A stretch of DNA of 64,000 nt from B25-G16 sp964549945 (lineage in GTDB: Bacteria > Desulfobacterota > DSM-4660 > Desulfatiglandales > B25-G16), in the NCBI GenBank assembly GCA_964549945.1, contig CAZJXD010000003.1, positions 1 to 64,000 of the forward strand, in the 5' to 3' direction. The translations under genes and the position numbers were made by a program. Below the pieces are notes generated by a model. That model made no database searches, was not told where the DNA came from, and saw only the letters and a program-made list of their open reading frames with translations. Below, piece by piece: positions 7,581-16,536 of this stretch. How positions within the stretch are numbered: position 1 is the stretch's first letter; each line of letters starts with the position of its first letter.

Positions 7581-8057
7581 TTAACGGTGGGCTTTCTCTA
7601 AATCGAGCAATTTCTTCTTTACCTCCAACCCCCCGCCGAATCCCACCAGACTGCCGTCGCTTCCGATCACCCGATGGCATGGAATCACGATGGGGAGGGG
7701 ATTTCTGGCATTTGCCGCGCCCACCGCGCGGGATGCCTTTGGCCTTCCTATCCGTTGTGCCAGGTCCCTGTAAGAGATGGTTTCACCATAGGGCACCTCT
7801 TGTAAAGCTCGAAGCACACTGAGTTGGAAGGGTGTACCTTGGGGCGCCAGTTTCAGGGTAAATTGCTTGAGCCTGCCTTGGAAATAGAGATCCAGTTGGC
7901 GGATTGGCTCGTCAAGAAACCGCCGGTCTTCCCTCCAATCTATTTCAGGTGCGATCCTTTTCTTCCCCTTCATAAAGCTAATATACCTGAGGCCCTCCTC
8001 ATCGCCGGCAACCAAGAGCCGGCCCACGATGCTCTCGAGGTAGCAGTAACGAATCAT
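7581..8057 (-). CDS. ogt: Methylated-DNA--protein-cysteine S-methyltransferase
   Basis: A 158-residue O6-alkylguanine-DNA alkyltransferase that repairs alkylated guanine by irreversible transfer to its own cysteine. The active-site motif PIVIPCHRVIGSDGSLVGFGGG is complete, with Cys in PCHRV, and the DNA-binding wing GTPFQLSVLRALQEVPYGETISYRDLA precedes it, including the Tyr and Arg positions. The N-terminal RNaseH-like subdomain is short but present (LLVAGDEEGLRYISF). Length matches Ogt proteins without an Ada domain. A short GGAGAGG lies upstream of the ATG. Confidence 0.93.
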   Translation of the reverse strand: MIRYCYLESIVGRLLVAGDEEGLRYISFMKGKKRIAPEIDWREDRRFLDEPIRQLDLYFQGRLKQFTLKLAPQGTPFQLSVLRALQEVPYGETISYRDLAQRIGRPKASRAVGAANARNPLPIVIPCHRVIGSDGSLVGFGGGLEVKKKLLDLEKAHR

Positions 8058-8496
8058 TCTGTTCCTCTCCTTTCCATTACAAACGCCTTATACGGGTTTA
8101 CACCAGCAGGTACCGTGTCCCAATGGTTCGGAGGTAATGCTTGGATCCAAGGCTCCTTCAGCGAGGGATTCAGCCTCCCCGCCATCGAAATCCCTCCTGG
8201 ATTATGAGATGTAGGTCATCACTTAAGACTCTATATATCAATTTTTAATAATTTACAAAAGGGAGGCCTTTCCATAACGCAATCTAACATTGGAAACTAA
8301 TGCTGAATGGTATGAATCAGCAGGCTTAAAAAATAAAATTTATAAGCATTTTAAGGCAGTTAACGGAAAAATAACGAAATAAAATTCCCTTCCCAACTTG
8401 TACTTTACTTTAGCAACTTCTCGCAGGTCTTTCTATTCAAAAAGGGCCACAGATAAGAGAACTTATTAAAATTTCAGGAAAAATTTTATTTTTTTC
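8058..8496. other. Gene-free spacer between ogt and the dcw cluster
   Basis: About 440 bases between the divergently oriented ogt and mraZ genes. It becomes strongly AT-rich after 8220. No ORF with coding character, RNA gene or clear terminator was seen; GGAGGCCTTTCC near 8262 is a small imperfect palindrome. It must hold the promoters of both ogt and the dcw cluster. Confidence 0.5.
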
Positions 8497-8550
8497 TTGA
8501 CAAAGGGATTTTTTTTTCTGAAAGTGTCATAAAGTGGTACAAAGTGGGAA
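8497..8550 (+). promoter_or_regulatory. MraZ operator (three AAAGTG repeats) and candidate -35
   Basis: Three direct repeats AAAGTGTCAT, AAAGTGGTAC and AAAGTGGGAA start at 8521, 8531 and 8541, exactly one helical turn apart and ending six bases before the mraZ ATG. MraZ proteins are known to bind arrays of AAAGTG(T/G) or TGGG boxes at 10-bp spacing and repress the dcw promoter. A TTGACA at 8497-8502 is a good -35, but no good -10 stands 17 bases further, so the exact promoter is uncertain. The repeats also overlap the translation initiation region. Confidence 0.8.
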
Positions 8551-8556
8551 AAAATC

Positions 8557-9015
8557 ATGGAAAAGCCTTTAAACGACCTCTTTGAGGGAAGATCGAGGCA
8601 TAGCCTTGATGAAAAGGGAAGGCTCGCCATCCCGGCTCGTTTCAAGGAAGTGTTGGAGAAGAGGGGTGACTCCTCCCTGGTGGTCACCAATCTGAACAAC
8701 TGTCTCGTGGCCTTTGCAGGGGATGACTGGCAGAAGATAAAGGATAAGGCGGTAGGCCTCCCCATGTTCGATTCCGCGGCGAATATCTATTTTCGCTACT
8801 TTGTATCCGGCGCCATAAAGTGTTCCCTGAAACAGGGCAGAATTCTGATTCCCCCGGACTTGAGGGAGTTGGCCGGATTAAAGAAGGAGGTTGTCCTCGT
8901 GGGCCATCTGACCAGGTTTGAGATCTGGGATAGAGACAGGTGGGAGGAGGAATTCGAAAGGGCAAAGAAGGCATTTCCAGGAGCCAGTCAATCTCTTTCG
9001 GATCTTGGAATTTGA
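8557..9015 (+). CDS. mraZ: Transcriptional regulator MraZ
   Basis: A 152-residue protein with two SpoVT/AbrB-like halves, each carrying the family D/Q-x-x-G-R-x-x-I-P motif: SLDEKGRLAIPARF near residue 20 and SLKQGRILIPPDLREL near residue 90. MraZ forms ring oligomers, binds the repeats in front of its own gene and regulates the division and cell wall cluster that it heads. rsmH follows after 12 bases. The operator directly upstream is visible in this window. Confidence 0.96.
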   Translation: MEKPLNDLFEGRSRHSLDEKGRLAIPARFKEVLEKRGDSSLVVTNLNNCLVAFAGDDWQKIKDKAVGLPMFDSAANIYFRYFVSGAIKCSLKQGRILIPPDLRELAGLKKEVVLVGHLTRFEIWDRDRWEEEFERAKKAFPGASQSLSDLGI

Positions 9016-9027
9016 AGGGGGGAGTAG

Positions 9028-9963
9028 ATGGTTGTTGCTCATCAACCGGTTATGGTTGATGAGGTCGTGAGATTCCTGGTCACCAATCCCGAGGGCATAT
9101 ATGTCGATGGAACAGCCGGTACAGGAGGGCATAGCCTTGCAATCGCGAAAAGCCTGGCCCCTGCCGGGAGGTTGATTTGCCTGGACATCGATCGAGCATC
9201 CCTTGAGGTAGCAAGGGAAAGGCTTTCGCAATTTGCCGAGAAAGTCACACTGTTGAGGGAGAGTTACGTTGATATCGATACGATACTCGCGGAACTTGAG
9301 GTCGAACGGATTAGCGGTATGCTCTTGGATCTCGGTATCTCATCCTATCAGCTTGAGTCGTCCAGCAGGGGATTTAGCTTTCAAAAAGATGAACCTTTGG
9401 ATATGAGAATGGACCAGCAAACGGGCGTAAGCGCCAGTGATCTCCTCAACAGCTGCTCAGTTGAAAGGCTTCAGGGGATTCTATGGGATTATGGCGAGGA
9501 GAGATGGGCAAAACGGGTTGCCCGGGCTATCGAAGAAGAGCGGAAAAACAACCCGATACGCTCGAGTCTCCAGCTCGCCCGGATTGTTGAACGCGCAATT
9601 CCAGGGAAGTACCATCCCCGAAAGATACATCCTGCTACCAGGGTTTTCCAGGCCCTAAGGATAGCGGTGAACGGGGAGATAGAAAACTTGGCTGATTTTC
9701 TCAAGGTGGCTCCCTCAGTCCTGGTGCAGGGTGGAAGGCTCGCGGTGATATCGTATCATTCCCTTGAGGACAGGCTTGTGAAGCGAGCCATTCTCAAATG
9801 GGAGGGAAAGAAGATACACCCTCGAAAACTACCGGTGATCCATACATCCGGCAAGCCGCTCATGAGGGCGGTAATGAAAAGGGCGCTCAGGGCAAGCCAG
9901 GCTGAGGTCGATCAAAATCCGCGATCAAGGAGCGCCGTCATGAGGGTGGCGGAGAGGATGTGA
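9028..9963 (+). CDS. rsmH: 16S rRNA (cytosine(1402)-N(4))-methyltransferase RsmH
   Basis: A 311-residue SAM-dependent methyltransferase (formerly MraW) that modifies C1402 in the decoding centre of 16S rRNA. HQPVMVDEVV begins the family N-terminus, the SAM loop YVDGTAGTGGHS lies at residues 25-36, LLDLGISSYQLE carries motif IV, and VISYHSLEDRLVKR near the C-terminus is conserved. Length is normal. A strong GGGGGGAG ribosome binding site precedes the ATG. It is second in the dcw operon, one base before the ftsL start. Confidence 0.97.
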   Translation: MVVAHQPVMVDEVVRFLVTNPEGIYVDGTAGTGGHSLAIAKSLAPAGRLICLDIDRASLEVARERLSQFAEKVTLLRESYVDIDTILAELEVERISGMLLDLGISSYQLESSSRGFSFQKDEPLDMRMDQQTGVSASDLLNSCSVERLQGILWDYGEERWAKRVARAIEEERKNNPIRSSLQLARIVERAIPGKYHPRKIHPATRVFQALRIAVNGEIENLADFLKVAPSVLVQGGRLAVISYHSLEDRLVKRAILKWEGKKIHPRKLPVIHTSGKPLMRAVMKRALRASQAEVDQNPRSRSAVMRVAERM

Positions 9964-9964
9964 G

Positions 9965-10255
9965 GTGAAGGGAAAGAAGAAGCGGGAACCAATAAGGTTT
10001 ATCCATTTCCTCGTAGTCTTGTTTCTTCTCATCTTGTTAGCGGGAATTTTCCACGTTTGGGTAAATTTCAAGAGAACCCAAACGGGCTATGAATTGAGCC
10101 AGTTGAGAAGGGAGATAGAGAAGGCGGAGGAGTACAACCGAAAGCTGAAGCTGGAGATAGCCTATCTAAAATCGCCCAAGCACTTAGAGGATAAGGCCAT
10201 GAAAGAGCTTGGATTGAGGTACCCCTCGCCCAAACAGGTGGTGTACTTGCCATGA
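9965..10255 (+). CDS. ftsL: Cell division protein FtsL
   Basis: A 96-residue bitopic membrane protein: a basic cytoplasmic N-terminus (KGKKKREP), one membrane helix at about residues 12-32, then a periplasmic coiled coil (LSQLRREIEKAEEYNRKLKLEIAYL quoted only in part by its heptads, residues 43-67) and a short tail. FtsL joins FtsQ and FtsB at the septum. Sequence identity in this family is low, so the call rests on position between rsmH and ftsI, size and topology. It starts with GTG and its stop overlaps the ftsI ATG (ATGA). Confidence 0.88.
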   Translation: MKGKKKREPIRFIHFLVVLFLLILLAGIFHVWVNFKRTQTGYELSQLRREIEKAEEYNRKLKLEIAYLKSPKHLEDKAMKELGLRYPSPKQVVYLP

Positions 10256-12219
10256 GGGCTAAGAAGATAAAGTGGATGAGGATCAGGATCTATATAACGG
10301 GAGTCTGCTTTTTTCTCGCGTTCACTACTATATTTCTCAGGGCTTACCAGCTTCAGATCCTCGAGGCAAGCCACCTTTCAAGCCTGGCCGAGAAAGGATA
10401 TACCGGAGAGCTTACATTCACCGCCCAGAGGGGGACCATATTTGATAGGTCCGGAAAGGAACTCGCGCTCAGCGTCGAGGTAAGCTCCATATACGGTTAT
10501 CCGAAAAGGATAGTAAACACCCGGAAAGCGGCATCCTTGCTGAGTCGTGCCCTGTCAATGGATGAGGCTGGGTTGCTCGAAAGGTTGCGAAGCCCCAGCT
10601 CATTCGTGTGGATCAAGAGAAAGGTCACACCGGAGGAGATTAGCCGTGTGAGAGCGCTTGGCATAGACGGGATAGAGTTCACCGAGGAGAGCAGGCGCTA
10701 CTATCCCTGTATGGAAACAGTCGCCCATGTGGTGGGATTCGCAAGCCAGGATAATAAAGGCCTGGAGGGCATTGAGTTGCAGTACAATGGCTACCTGGAG
10801 GGGAGAGAGACAACCCTCAATCGGGTTCACGACGCCCTTGGCAGGCCTCTTCTCTTCGATAGGCCGAGCATAGAGAGGCCGGGCCCATTTAACCTCGTGC
10901 TAACCCTGGATAAGGATATCAGTTACAAGGCACAGAAAAGCCTTCAGCAGGCAGTGGAGCGATCAGGGGCAGCGAGCGGTATCTGTATTGTGATGAGGCC
11001 CCAGACGGGTGAGATTTTGGCCATGGCGGTGGTGCCGGAGTTCAATCCAAACGTATTTTGGCGCCACAAGCCCTATGAGTGGAGGAATAGGGCGGTCACC
11101 GATTGTTTTGAACCGGGCTCAACGTTGAAGGCATTTCTCCTATCGGCGGCCCTCCAAGAAGGTGTGGTGACCCCGAACACAGTCCTCGATTGTGAGAGAG
11201 GCGAGATCACGGTTGCGGATTACGTGATCCATGACAGCAAGGCCTACGATAACCTCACCGTGAGCGACATAATTAAGTATTCGAGCAACATTGGAGCGAT
11301 CAAGATCGGACGGAGGCTGGGAGCCGAACGATTTAACCAATATTTACAAAGCTTTGGATTTGGTGAGCGAAGCGGAATCGATTTTCCAGGCGAAAGGCGT
11401 GGCACCCTCAAATCCATGAGGCTTGCAAGCATTGTCGATCAGGATACCTTATTTTTCGGCCAGGGTCTCTCCGTTTCTCCTCTTCAGTTGGCAATGGCCT
11501 TTGGCGCCATAGCGAACGGGGGGGATCTTATGAGGCCATATCTGGTGAAATCAATCGTCGATCAGAGCGGGCAAACAATAAGGGAGTTTTACCCGCACAC
11601 GCGCAGGAGGGTCATCTCTCAGGAGACGGCAGAGAAGGTAAAAATGATACTCGAGGGAGTGGTGGAGAAAGGCGGTACCGCGCCCGATGCCGCGATACGA
11701 GGCTATAAGGTTGCGGGTAAAACGGGTACCGCTCAAAAGGTTGATCCGATCGAGAAGGCCTACTCGAATAAGAAGTACGTGGCCTATTTTGGTGGATTTA
11801 CCCCTTCGGACTCCCCTGCGATCGCGATCTTGGTAGCACTCGACGAACCAAAGGGTAAGCCATATGGGGGGATTGTGGCGGCCCCTGTATTTAGTGATGT
11901 GGGTGGCTGGACCCTGAACCATCTCAATATTGTGCCATCAATCACCACGGCGAGTGCGAGCCGTGAGATGGCAGCGCCGGCCAGCCATGGGGATCGGTTG
12001 GAGACGGAAGGCGAAGGGGTAGCCCGCGGTTTAGATGCGCCTGGCTTGGTGCCCGATGTAAAGGGGCTCGGGGTACGGGAGGTAATAAATAAGGCAAAGG
12101 TACTGGGATTGCGCGTAATCGTGAAGGGAAGCGGGCTGGCCGCGGAACAGAGCCCAACGCCGGGCTTACCGTTACACGGCAATACCCTGCTGGTGGTCAC
12201 CTTTAAGCCGCCGTGCTGA
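10252..12219 (+). CDS. ftsI: Division-specific penicillin-binding protein FtsI (PBP3) with PASTA domain
   Basis: A 655-residue class B PBP, the septal peptidoglycan transpeptidase. A membrane anchor lies at residues 12-28, RGTIFDRSGKELA marks the non-penicillin-binding module, and the transpeptidase motifs are complete: GSTLKAF with the nucleophile Ser near 290, SSN near 344-346 and KTG near 490. After the catalytic domain comes a linker and a C-terminal PASTA domain (about residues 590-655, VPDVKGLGVREVINKAKVLG). FtsI of enterobacteria lacks PASTA; deltaproteobacterial and Gram-positive relatives often have it. A 42-base spacer separates it from murE. Confidence 0.95.
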   Translation: MRAKKIKWMRIRIYITGVCFFLAFTTIFLRAYQLQILEASHLSSLAEKGYTGELTFTAQRGTIFDRSGKELALSVEVSSIYGYPKRIVNTRKAASLLSRALSMDEAGLLERLRSPSSFVWIKRKVTPEEISRVRALGIDGIEFTEESRRYYPCMETVAHVVGFASQDNKGLEGIELQYNGYLEGRETTLNRVHDALGRPLLFDRPSIERPGPFNLVLTLDKDISYKAQKSLQQAVERSGAASGICIVMRPQTGEILAMAVVPEFNPNVFWRHKPYEWRNRAVTDCFEPGSTLKAFLLSAALQEGVVTPNTVLDCERGEITVADYVIHDSKAYDNLTVSDIIKYSSNIGAIKIGRRLGAERFNQYLQSFGFGERSGIDFPGERRGTLKSMRLASIVDQDTLFFGQGLSVSPLQLAMAFGAIANGGDLMRPYLVKSIVDQSGQTIREFYPHTRRRVISQETAEKVKMILEGVVEKGGTAPDAAIRGYKVAGKTGTAQKVDPIEKAYSNKKYVAYFGGFTPSDSPAIAILVALDEPKGKPYGGIVAAPVFSDVGGWTLNHLNIVPSITTASASREMAAPASHGDRLETEGEGVARGLDAPGLVPDVKGLGVREVINKAKVLGLRVIVKGSGLAAEQSPTPGLPLHGNTLLVVTFKPPC

Positions 12220-12261
12220 GCTGTTAACGGGTTTTAACGTTTAATTGTCGCTTGAAAAGGG

Positions 12262-13764
12262 ATGATGAAGCTTGATTTCTTGGTAAACGGGCTATCGATC
12301 CTGGAGCAACGGGGAAGGAAGGATATCGAGGTCAGGGGACTGACCAATGATTCGCGAGCCGTGCAGGAGGGGTATCTCTTCGTGGCCGTCAGGGGGCACA
12401 ATCAAGATGGTCACCGGTATCTCGCCCATGCCGTGAAGGGCGGGGCCCATGCATTGGTAGTGGAGCAGGCGGAGAAGGAGTTTAAGGATGTCACCATTAT
12501 CAGGGTGCCTGATACCAGGGTTGCCCTCCCTGGGCTCGCCGCCAGGTTTTATGGGTACCCCACAAGGGGCATGCGTTTGATTGGCATCACCGGCACGAAT
12601 GGCAAGACAACAACCAGCTATCTGCTGGAGTCGATATGGAGGGAAGCGGGCGTTAGGGTAGGGCTCATTGGTACCATCAGCTATCGGTATAAGGGGAACT
12701 CCTTTGAGGCACCGCTTACCACGCCTGACTCACCGGAGTTGATGCGGATCATTCGGGAGATGAGGGATGCCGGGATAACCGATATTATCCTGGAGGTTTC
12801 ATCCCATTCCCTCGATCAAGGAAGGACGATGGGCTTTCAATGGTCGAGGGCACTGTTTACCAACTTTTCCAGGGATCACCTCGACTATCACTCGACAATG
12901 GAGGAGTACTTTCAGGCAAAATCCCGGCTCTTTACTTCCTTGGGCGGGGATCAAGTGGAAGAGGAGGCAGAGGCGGTCATTAACATGGACGATCCCAAGG
13001 GAAGAATATTAAAGAAGATAACCACGGTGCCCGTGGTGAGCTACGGCCTTGGAGAGGATTGCATGGTGAGGGCCGTAGATATCGACTCCGCGGTGGATGG
13101 AGTACGGTTTACATTGGTTACGCCTTCGGGGAGTGTGCTTATCACCTCCTCCCTGTTGGGAAGGATAAACGTCTACAATATCCTCGGCGCAGCAGCCACC
13201 GCCTATAGCCTTGGCCTGGAGCTTGGAGCTATTGCAAGGGGAATAGAGGGGCTCGCGTACGTTCCGGGAAGGCTTCAGCCAGTAAGAAACAGCAGAGGGC
13301 TCACGGTGTTCGTCGATTACGCCCATACTCCCGACGCCCTGGAGAAGGCGCTCCAAACGCTCAAGCCCTTTACACGGGGAAGGTTGATCACCGTGTTCGG
13401 ATGCGGAGGTGACAGGGATAAGGGCAAGAGGCCGGAGATGGGCAAGGTCGCCGGAGGATTAAGCGATCTGGTGATACTCACCTCGGACAACCCGAGAAAG
13501 GAGAATCCGGCTCAAATCGTCTACGAGATTGAGCCGGGGGTGGGAGAGGCGGGATTACGGAAAATAGAGTCAAATCCCTCCCGGAACGAGAGGGGCTACA
13601 GAATAGTCTTGGATCGAAGAAAGGCAATCCGGGACGCGATCAATGCGGCCACTGACAAGGATGTCGTCTTGATTGCGGGCAAGGGACACGAGAAGTATCA
13701 GATCATCGGCAATAGAAGGGTACGATTTGATGATGTAGAGGAGGTAGAGAGGGCAGCGGGCTAG
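12262..13764 (+). CDS. murE: UDP-N-acetylmuramoyl-L-alanyl-D-glutamate--2,6-diaminopimelate ligase MurE
   Basis: A 500-residue Mur ligase that adds the third amino acid to the UDP-MurNAc peptide. The ATP loop GITGTNGKTTT lies near residues 108-118, the substrate loop TTPDSPEL follows, and SDNPRKENP near residue 409 is the DNPR motif of the meso-diaminopimelate-specific enzymes, so a Gram-negative type peptidoglycan is expected. The Lys in YHSTMEEYFQAKSRLF is the carbamylated Lys position. A short inverted repeat overlaps its stop codon. Confidence 0.96.
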   Translation: MMKLDFLVNGLSILEQRGRKDIEVRGLTNDSRAVQEGYLFVAVRGHNQDGHRYLAHAVKGGAHALVVEQAEKEFKDVTIIRVPDTRVALPGLAARFYGYPTRGMRLIGITGTNGKTTTSYLLESIWREAGVRVGLIGTISYRYKGNSFEAPLTTPDSPELMRIIREMRDAGITDIILEVSSHSLDQGRTMGFQWSRALFTNFSRDHLDYHSTMEEYFQAKSRLFTSLGGDQVEEEAEAVINMDDPKGRILKKITTVPVVSYGLGEDCMVRAVDIDSAVDGVRFTLVTPSGSVLITSSLLGRINVYNILGAAATAYSLGLELGAIARGIEGLAYVPGRLQPVRNSRGLTVFVDYAHTPDALEKALQTLKPFTRGRLITVFGCGGDRDKGKRPEMGKVAGGLSDLVILTSDNPRKENPAQIVYEIEPGVGEAGLRKIESNPSRNERGYRIVLDRRKAIRDAINAATDKDVVLIAGKGHEKYQIIGNRRVRFDDVEEVERAAG

Positions 13765-13860
13765 TGCGCCAGAGGCGCACTCGCTTCACGTTGCGAGTTG
13801 CGCGTTACGCGTATGCTTTACGAATGAGTTCTTATGACTAATAGCTGACATGGCGGGGAG
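13763..13860 (+). repeat. Hairpin and short-word repeat spacer between murE and murF
   Basis: AGTGCGCC and GGCGCACT (13763-13781) form a perfect 8-bp stem with a 3-base loop that begins inside the murE stop codon. It is followed by iterated TTGCGAG, TTGCGCG, TTACGCG and TTTACG words. No U tract follows, so it is not a classical terminator. Confidence 0.55.
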
Positions 13861-13865
13861 ATTGA

Positions 13866-15308
13866 ATGGCCGCGAGGTGGGGGGAGATAACCATCGGCGA
13901 GATAGTTGCAGCGATGGGCGGAATCCAGATATCCGGCTCACCGGATAGGGCTGCTCAAGGGCTGTCTACCGATTCCAGAACGATGGTTCCCGGTCACCTG
14001 TTTCTCGCCCTTAAGGGAGAAAGGTATGACGGTCACGATTTTCTGGGCGAGGCCGTCATAGGGGGGGCAGGGGGTCTCATCGTGGAGGCAGGAAGGCCTA
14101 TCGGGGAGGGGTTACCGGACGATAATCTGGCGGTTATCACCGTTTCATCCACCCTCAAGGCCTTGGGCGATCTGGCATCGTGGTGGCGAAAAGAATGGGG
14201 TGGGACGGTGATCGCCATCACGGGGAGCAATGGCAAGAGCACCACAAAGGAGATGGCAGCCACCATTCTCTCTCTCAAGGCCAAGACCATGAAGAGCCCC
14301 GGCAGTTTCAACAACCTCATCGGTTTGCCCCTGTCGATCTTAGGGCTGGAGCCCGATCACGAGCTGGCGGTGTTGGAGATGGGTATGAACGAGGTTGGGG
14401 AGATTGCAAGGCTCACGCGGATCGCAGGGCCGGATATCGGGGTAATCACCAATGTGGCGAGCGCTCATCTGGAGGGATTGAACGATCTCGAAGGGGTAGC
14501 TGCGGCAAAAGGTGAGCTCCTGCGGGAGATGTCAACCCGGTCTACCGCGATCCTCAATGGGGATGATGAATTTACAAGGGGCCTAGCCTCCACCTTCAAG
14601 GGGCAGACCGTTACCTTTGGGTTGAGCCCCGCCAATCGCGTGAGGGTCGAGGACATCCGTCGGGTTGGAAGCTCCGCCCAATCATTCGCTATCAGAATAG
14701 ATGGCGAGCGGGTCCCTGCTACCATCCACCTTCCGGGTGTCCATAATGTCCTCAATGCACTGGCCGGGGCGGCGATCGCATGGCGCGTTTCATTGCCGGG
14801 TGAGTTGATTGCCCGGGGATTAGAGGAGTTCCGGCCCCTGAAGGGCCGTTTTCAGATACTGGAGCTTAAGGGAGGAATACGGGTTATTGATGACACCTAT
14901 AACTCCAATCCATCATCTCTCGGTGCCGCGATCCAGACGATTGAGGGCTTGAAGGAGAAGGGGCAGGGCCTGGTAGTAGGCCTGGGAGAGATGCTCGAGC
15001 TGGGCGTTGACACACCACAGTACCATTTCGATGCCGGAAAACGTATCGCCGTCATGGGGACGAGATTTCTCGCCGTGTTGGGTGAACATGGCCATCAGGT
15101 GATCGAGGGAGCCCAGAAGGAGGGCATGGTTCCAGAGCAGACCTTTCACGCGTCCGATCATGCGGAGATGATCGAGGCAATCAAGGCGAACGTGAGGGAA
15201 GGCGACATAGTGTTTCTGAAGGGCTCAAGAAGGATTGGCCTTGAGAAGGTGGTCGATGGGCTCAAGGAGTCCTTCGGCTTACACAAGGAGCAGGGGAATG
15301 CTGTATAA
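13866..15308 (+). CDS. murF: UDP-N-acetylmuramoyl-tripeptide--D-alanyl-D-alanine ligase MurF
   Basis: A 480-residue Mur ligase that attaches D-Ala-D-Ala to the UDP-MurNAc tripeptide. The ATP loop ITGSNGKSTTKEM lies near residues 117-129, GSFNNLIGLPL and LEMGMNEVGEI are typical of MurF, HNVLNALAGAAIA marks the central domain and IDDTYNSNPSS the C-terminal domain. The ATG is preceded by GGCGGGGAGATTGA. Its last four codons overlap the start of mraY by 11 bases. Confidence 0.96.
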   Translation: MAARWGEITIGEIVAAMGGIQISGSPDRAAQGLSTDSRTMVPGHLFLALKGERYDGHDFLGEAVIGGAGGLIVEAGRPIGEGLPDDNLAVITVSSTLKALGDLASWWRKEWGGTVIAITGSNGKSTTKEMAATILSLKAKTMKSPGSFNNLIGLPLSILGLEPDHELAVLEMGMNEVGEIARLTRIAGPDIGVITNVASAHLEGLNDLEGVAAAKGELLREMSTRSTAILNGDDEFTRGLASTFKGQTVTFGLSPANRVRVEDIRRVGSSAQSFAIRIDGERVPATIHLPGVHNVLNALAGAAIAWRVSLPGELIARGLEEFRPLKGRFQILELKGGIRVIDDTYNSNPSSLGAAIQTIEGLKEKGQGLVVGLGEMLELGVDTPQYHFDAGKRIAVMGTRFLAVLGEHGHQVIEGAQKEGMVPEQTFHASDHAEMIEAIKANVREGDIVFLKGSRRIGLEKVVDGLKESFGLHKEQGNAV

Positions 15309-16532
15309 GTTGATATATATGTTTCATACCCAATTCTCCGTGCTGAATGTATTTCGATACATCACCTTCAGGACCATCTACGCAACCCTGACTGCCCTTC
15401 TCATTTCGCTGGTTCTCGGTTACTGGATTATCCCTCACCTGCGGAGACTTCAGATCGGCCAGTATGTGAGGGATGATGGCCCCCCTAACCACAAGAATAA
15501 GGCGGGGACGCCCACTATGGGGGGATCATTTTTACTGTGCTCAATCCTCATCTCCTCATTGCTGTGGGTAGATCCGAACAATCTCTATATCTGGCTAGTA
15601 TTGATCGTCACCGTGCTTTACGGTGTCATAGGGTTTATGGATGATTACCTCAAGGTGGTCAGAAAGAGCAGCAAGGGCTTACGGGTATGGAGCAAGCTCT
15701 CCATGCAAACCGCAATCGCCCTGTTTGCGGGAATAGTGCTGTACTATAATCCGGGATTTGACACGAGGCTCACCTTCCCCTTTGTGAAGACCTTCTTGCC
15801 GGATATTGGGATGGGTTACATCGTGTTGGTGATACTGGTGGTGGTAGGTGCATCCAATGCGGTGAACCTCACCGACGGCTTGGATGGCCTTGCCATCGGG
15901 CCCATCATCATCGCGTTTCTCACCTACCTTACGTTCACCTACCTGGCGGGACACGTAAGGATCGCCCAATACCTTCAGATCCCCTATGTGAAGGGTGCAG
16001 GGGAGCTCGCCGTGGTCTGCGGGGCAGTGGTAGGGGCGGGGATGGGATTCCTGTGGTACAACAGCTACCCCGCGCAGGTATTTATGGGCGACGCAGGCTC
16101 CCTTTCCCTTGGCGCGGCCTTGGGGATGATGGCCATAATCTGTAAGCAGGAGATAACCCTTATTCTCGTTGGCGGACTGTTCGTGGTGGAGGCCCTGTCG
16201 GTGATATTGCAGGTTGGCTACTTCAAGATAAGCGGAGGTAAGCGCGTGTTCAGGATGGCACCGCTGCACCACCACTTTGAACTTAAGGGCTGGCCAGAGG
16301 CAAAGGTGACGGTTCGGTTCTGGATCATTGCNNNNNNNNNNNNNNNNNNNNNNNNNNNNNNNNNNNNNNNNNNNNNNNNNNNNNNNNNNNNNNNNNNNNN
16401 NNNNNNNNNNNNNNNNNNNNNNNNNNNNNNNTTGAACTTAAGGGCTGGCCAGAGGCAAAGGTGACGGTTCGGTTCTGGATCATTGCAATTATGCTGGCCT
16501 TGCTCTCGATGAGTACGTTGAAGTTGAGGTAG
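15298..16532 (+). CDS. mraY: Phospho-N-acetylmuramoyl-pentapeptide-transferase MraY, split by an artificial gap
   Basis: MraY transfers phospho-MurNAc-pentapeptide to undecaprenyl phosphate, forming lipid I, in the cytoplasmic membrane. The ATG at 15298 gives MLYKLIYMFHTQFSVLNVFRY, as in known MraY. Visible motifs are MDDYLKVVRKSSKGL (first Asp pair), AVNLTDGLDGLA and APLHHHFELKGWPE. A run of 100 N (16332-16431) interrupts the gene, but the 55 bases before it (16277-16331) recur unchanged after it (16432-16486). Merging the two copies gives one frame ending in TLKLR and TAG at 16532, a protein of 359 residues, the normal length. As written, the frame is shifted by the gap. Confidence 0.95.
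16277..16331 (+). repeat. 55-base contig-end overlap, left copy
   Basis: Identical to 16432-16486 and directly abutting the N run. A length of exactly 55 matches a common de Bruijn k-mer size, which makes an unmerged contig overlap the natural explanation. Confidence 0.9.
16332..16431. other. Assembly gap (100 N), probably spurious
   Basis: Exactly 100 unknown bases, a default scaffold gap length. The flanking 55-base duplication and the intact MraY frame after merging imply that no sequence is missing and that all coordinates to the right are inflated by 155 bases. Confidence 0.9.
16432..16486 (+). repeat. 55-base contig-end overlap, right copy
   Basis: Second copy of 16277-16331, starting at the first base after the N run; see the gap entry. 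Confidence 0.9.
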
Positions 16533-16536
16533 GTAA

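Noticed and set aside
14180..14515. Antisense and shifted-frame ORFs across murF and other dcw genes
   Set aside because: They are shadows of strongly supported genes with GC-rich codon bias and have no independent signals.
16332..16431. Real insertion or missing sequence in mraY
   Set aside because: The flanking 55-base duplication and intact frame after merging show an assembly artefact.
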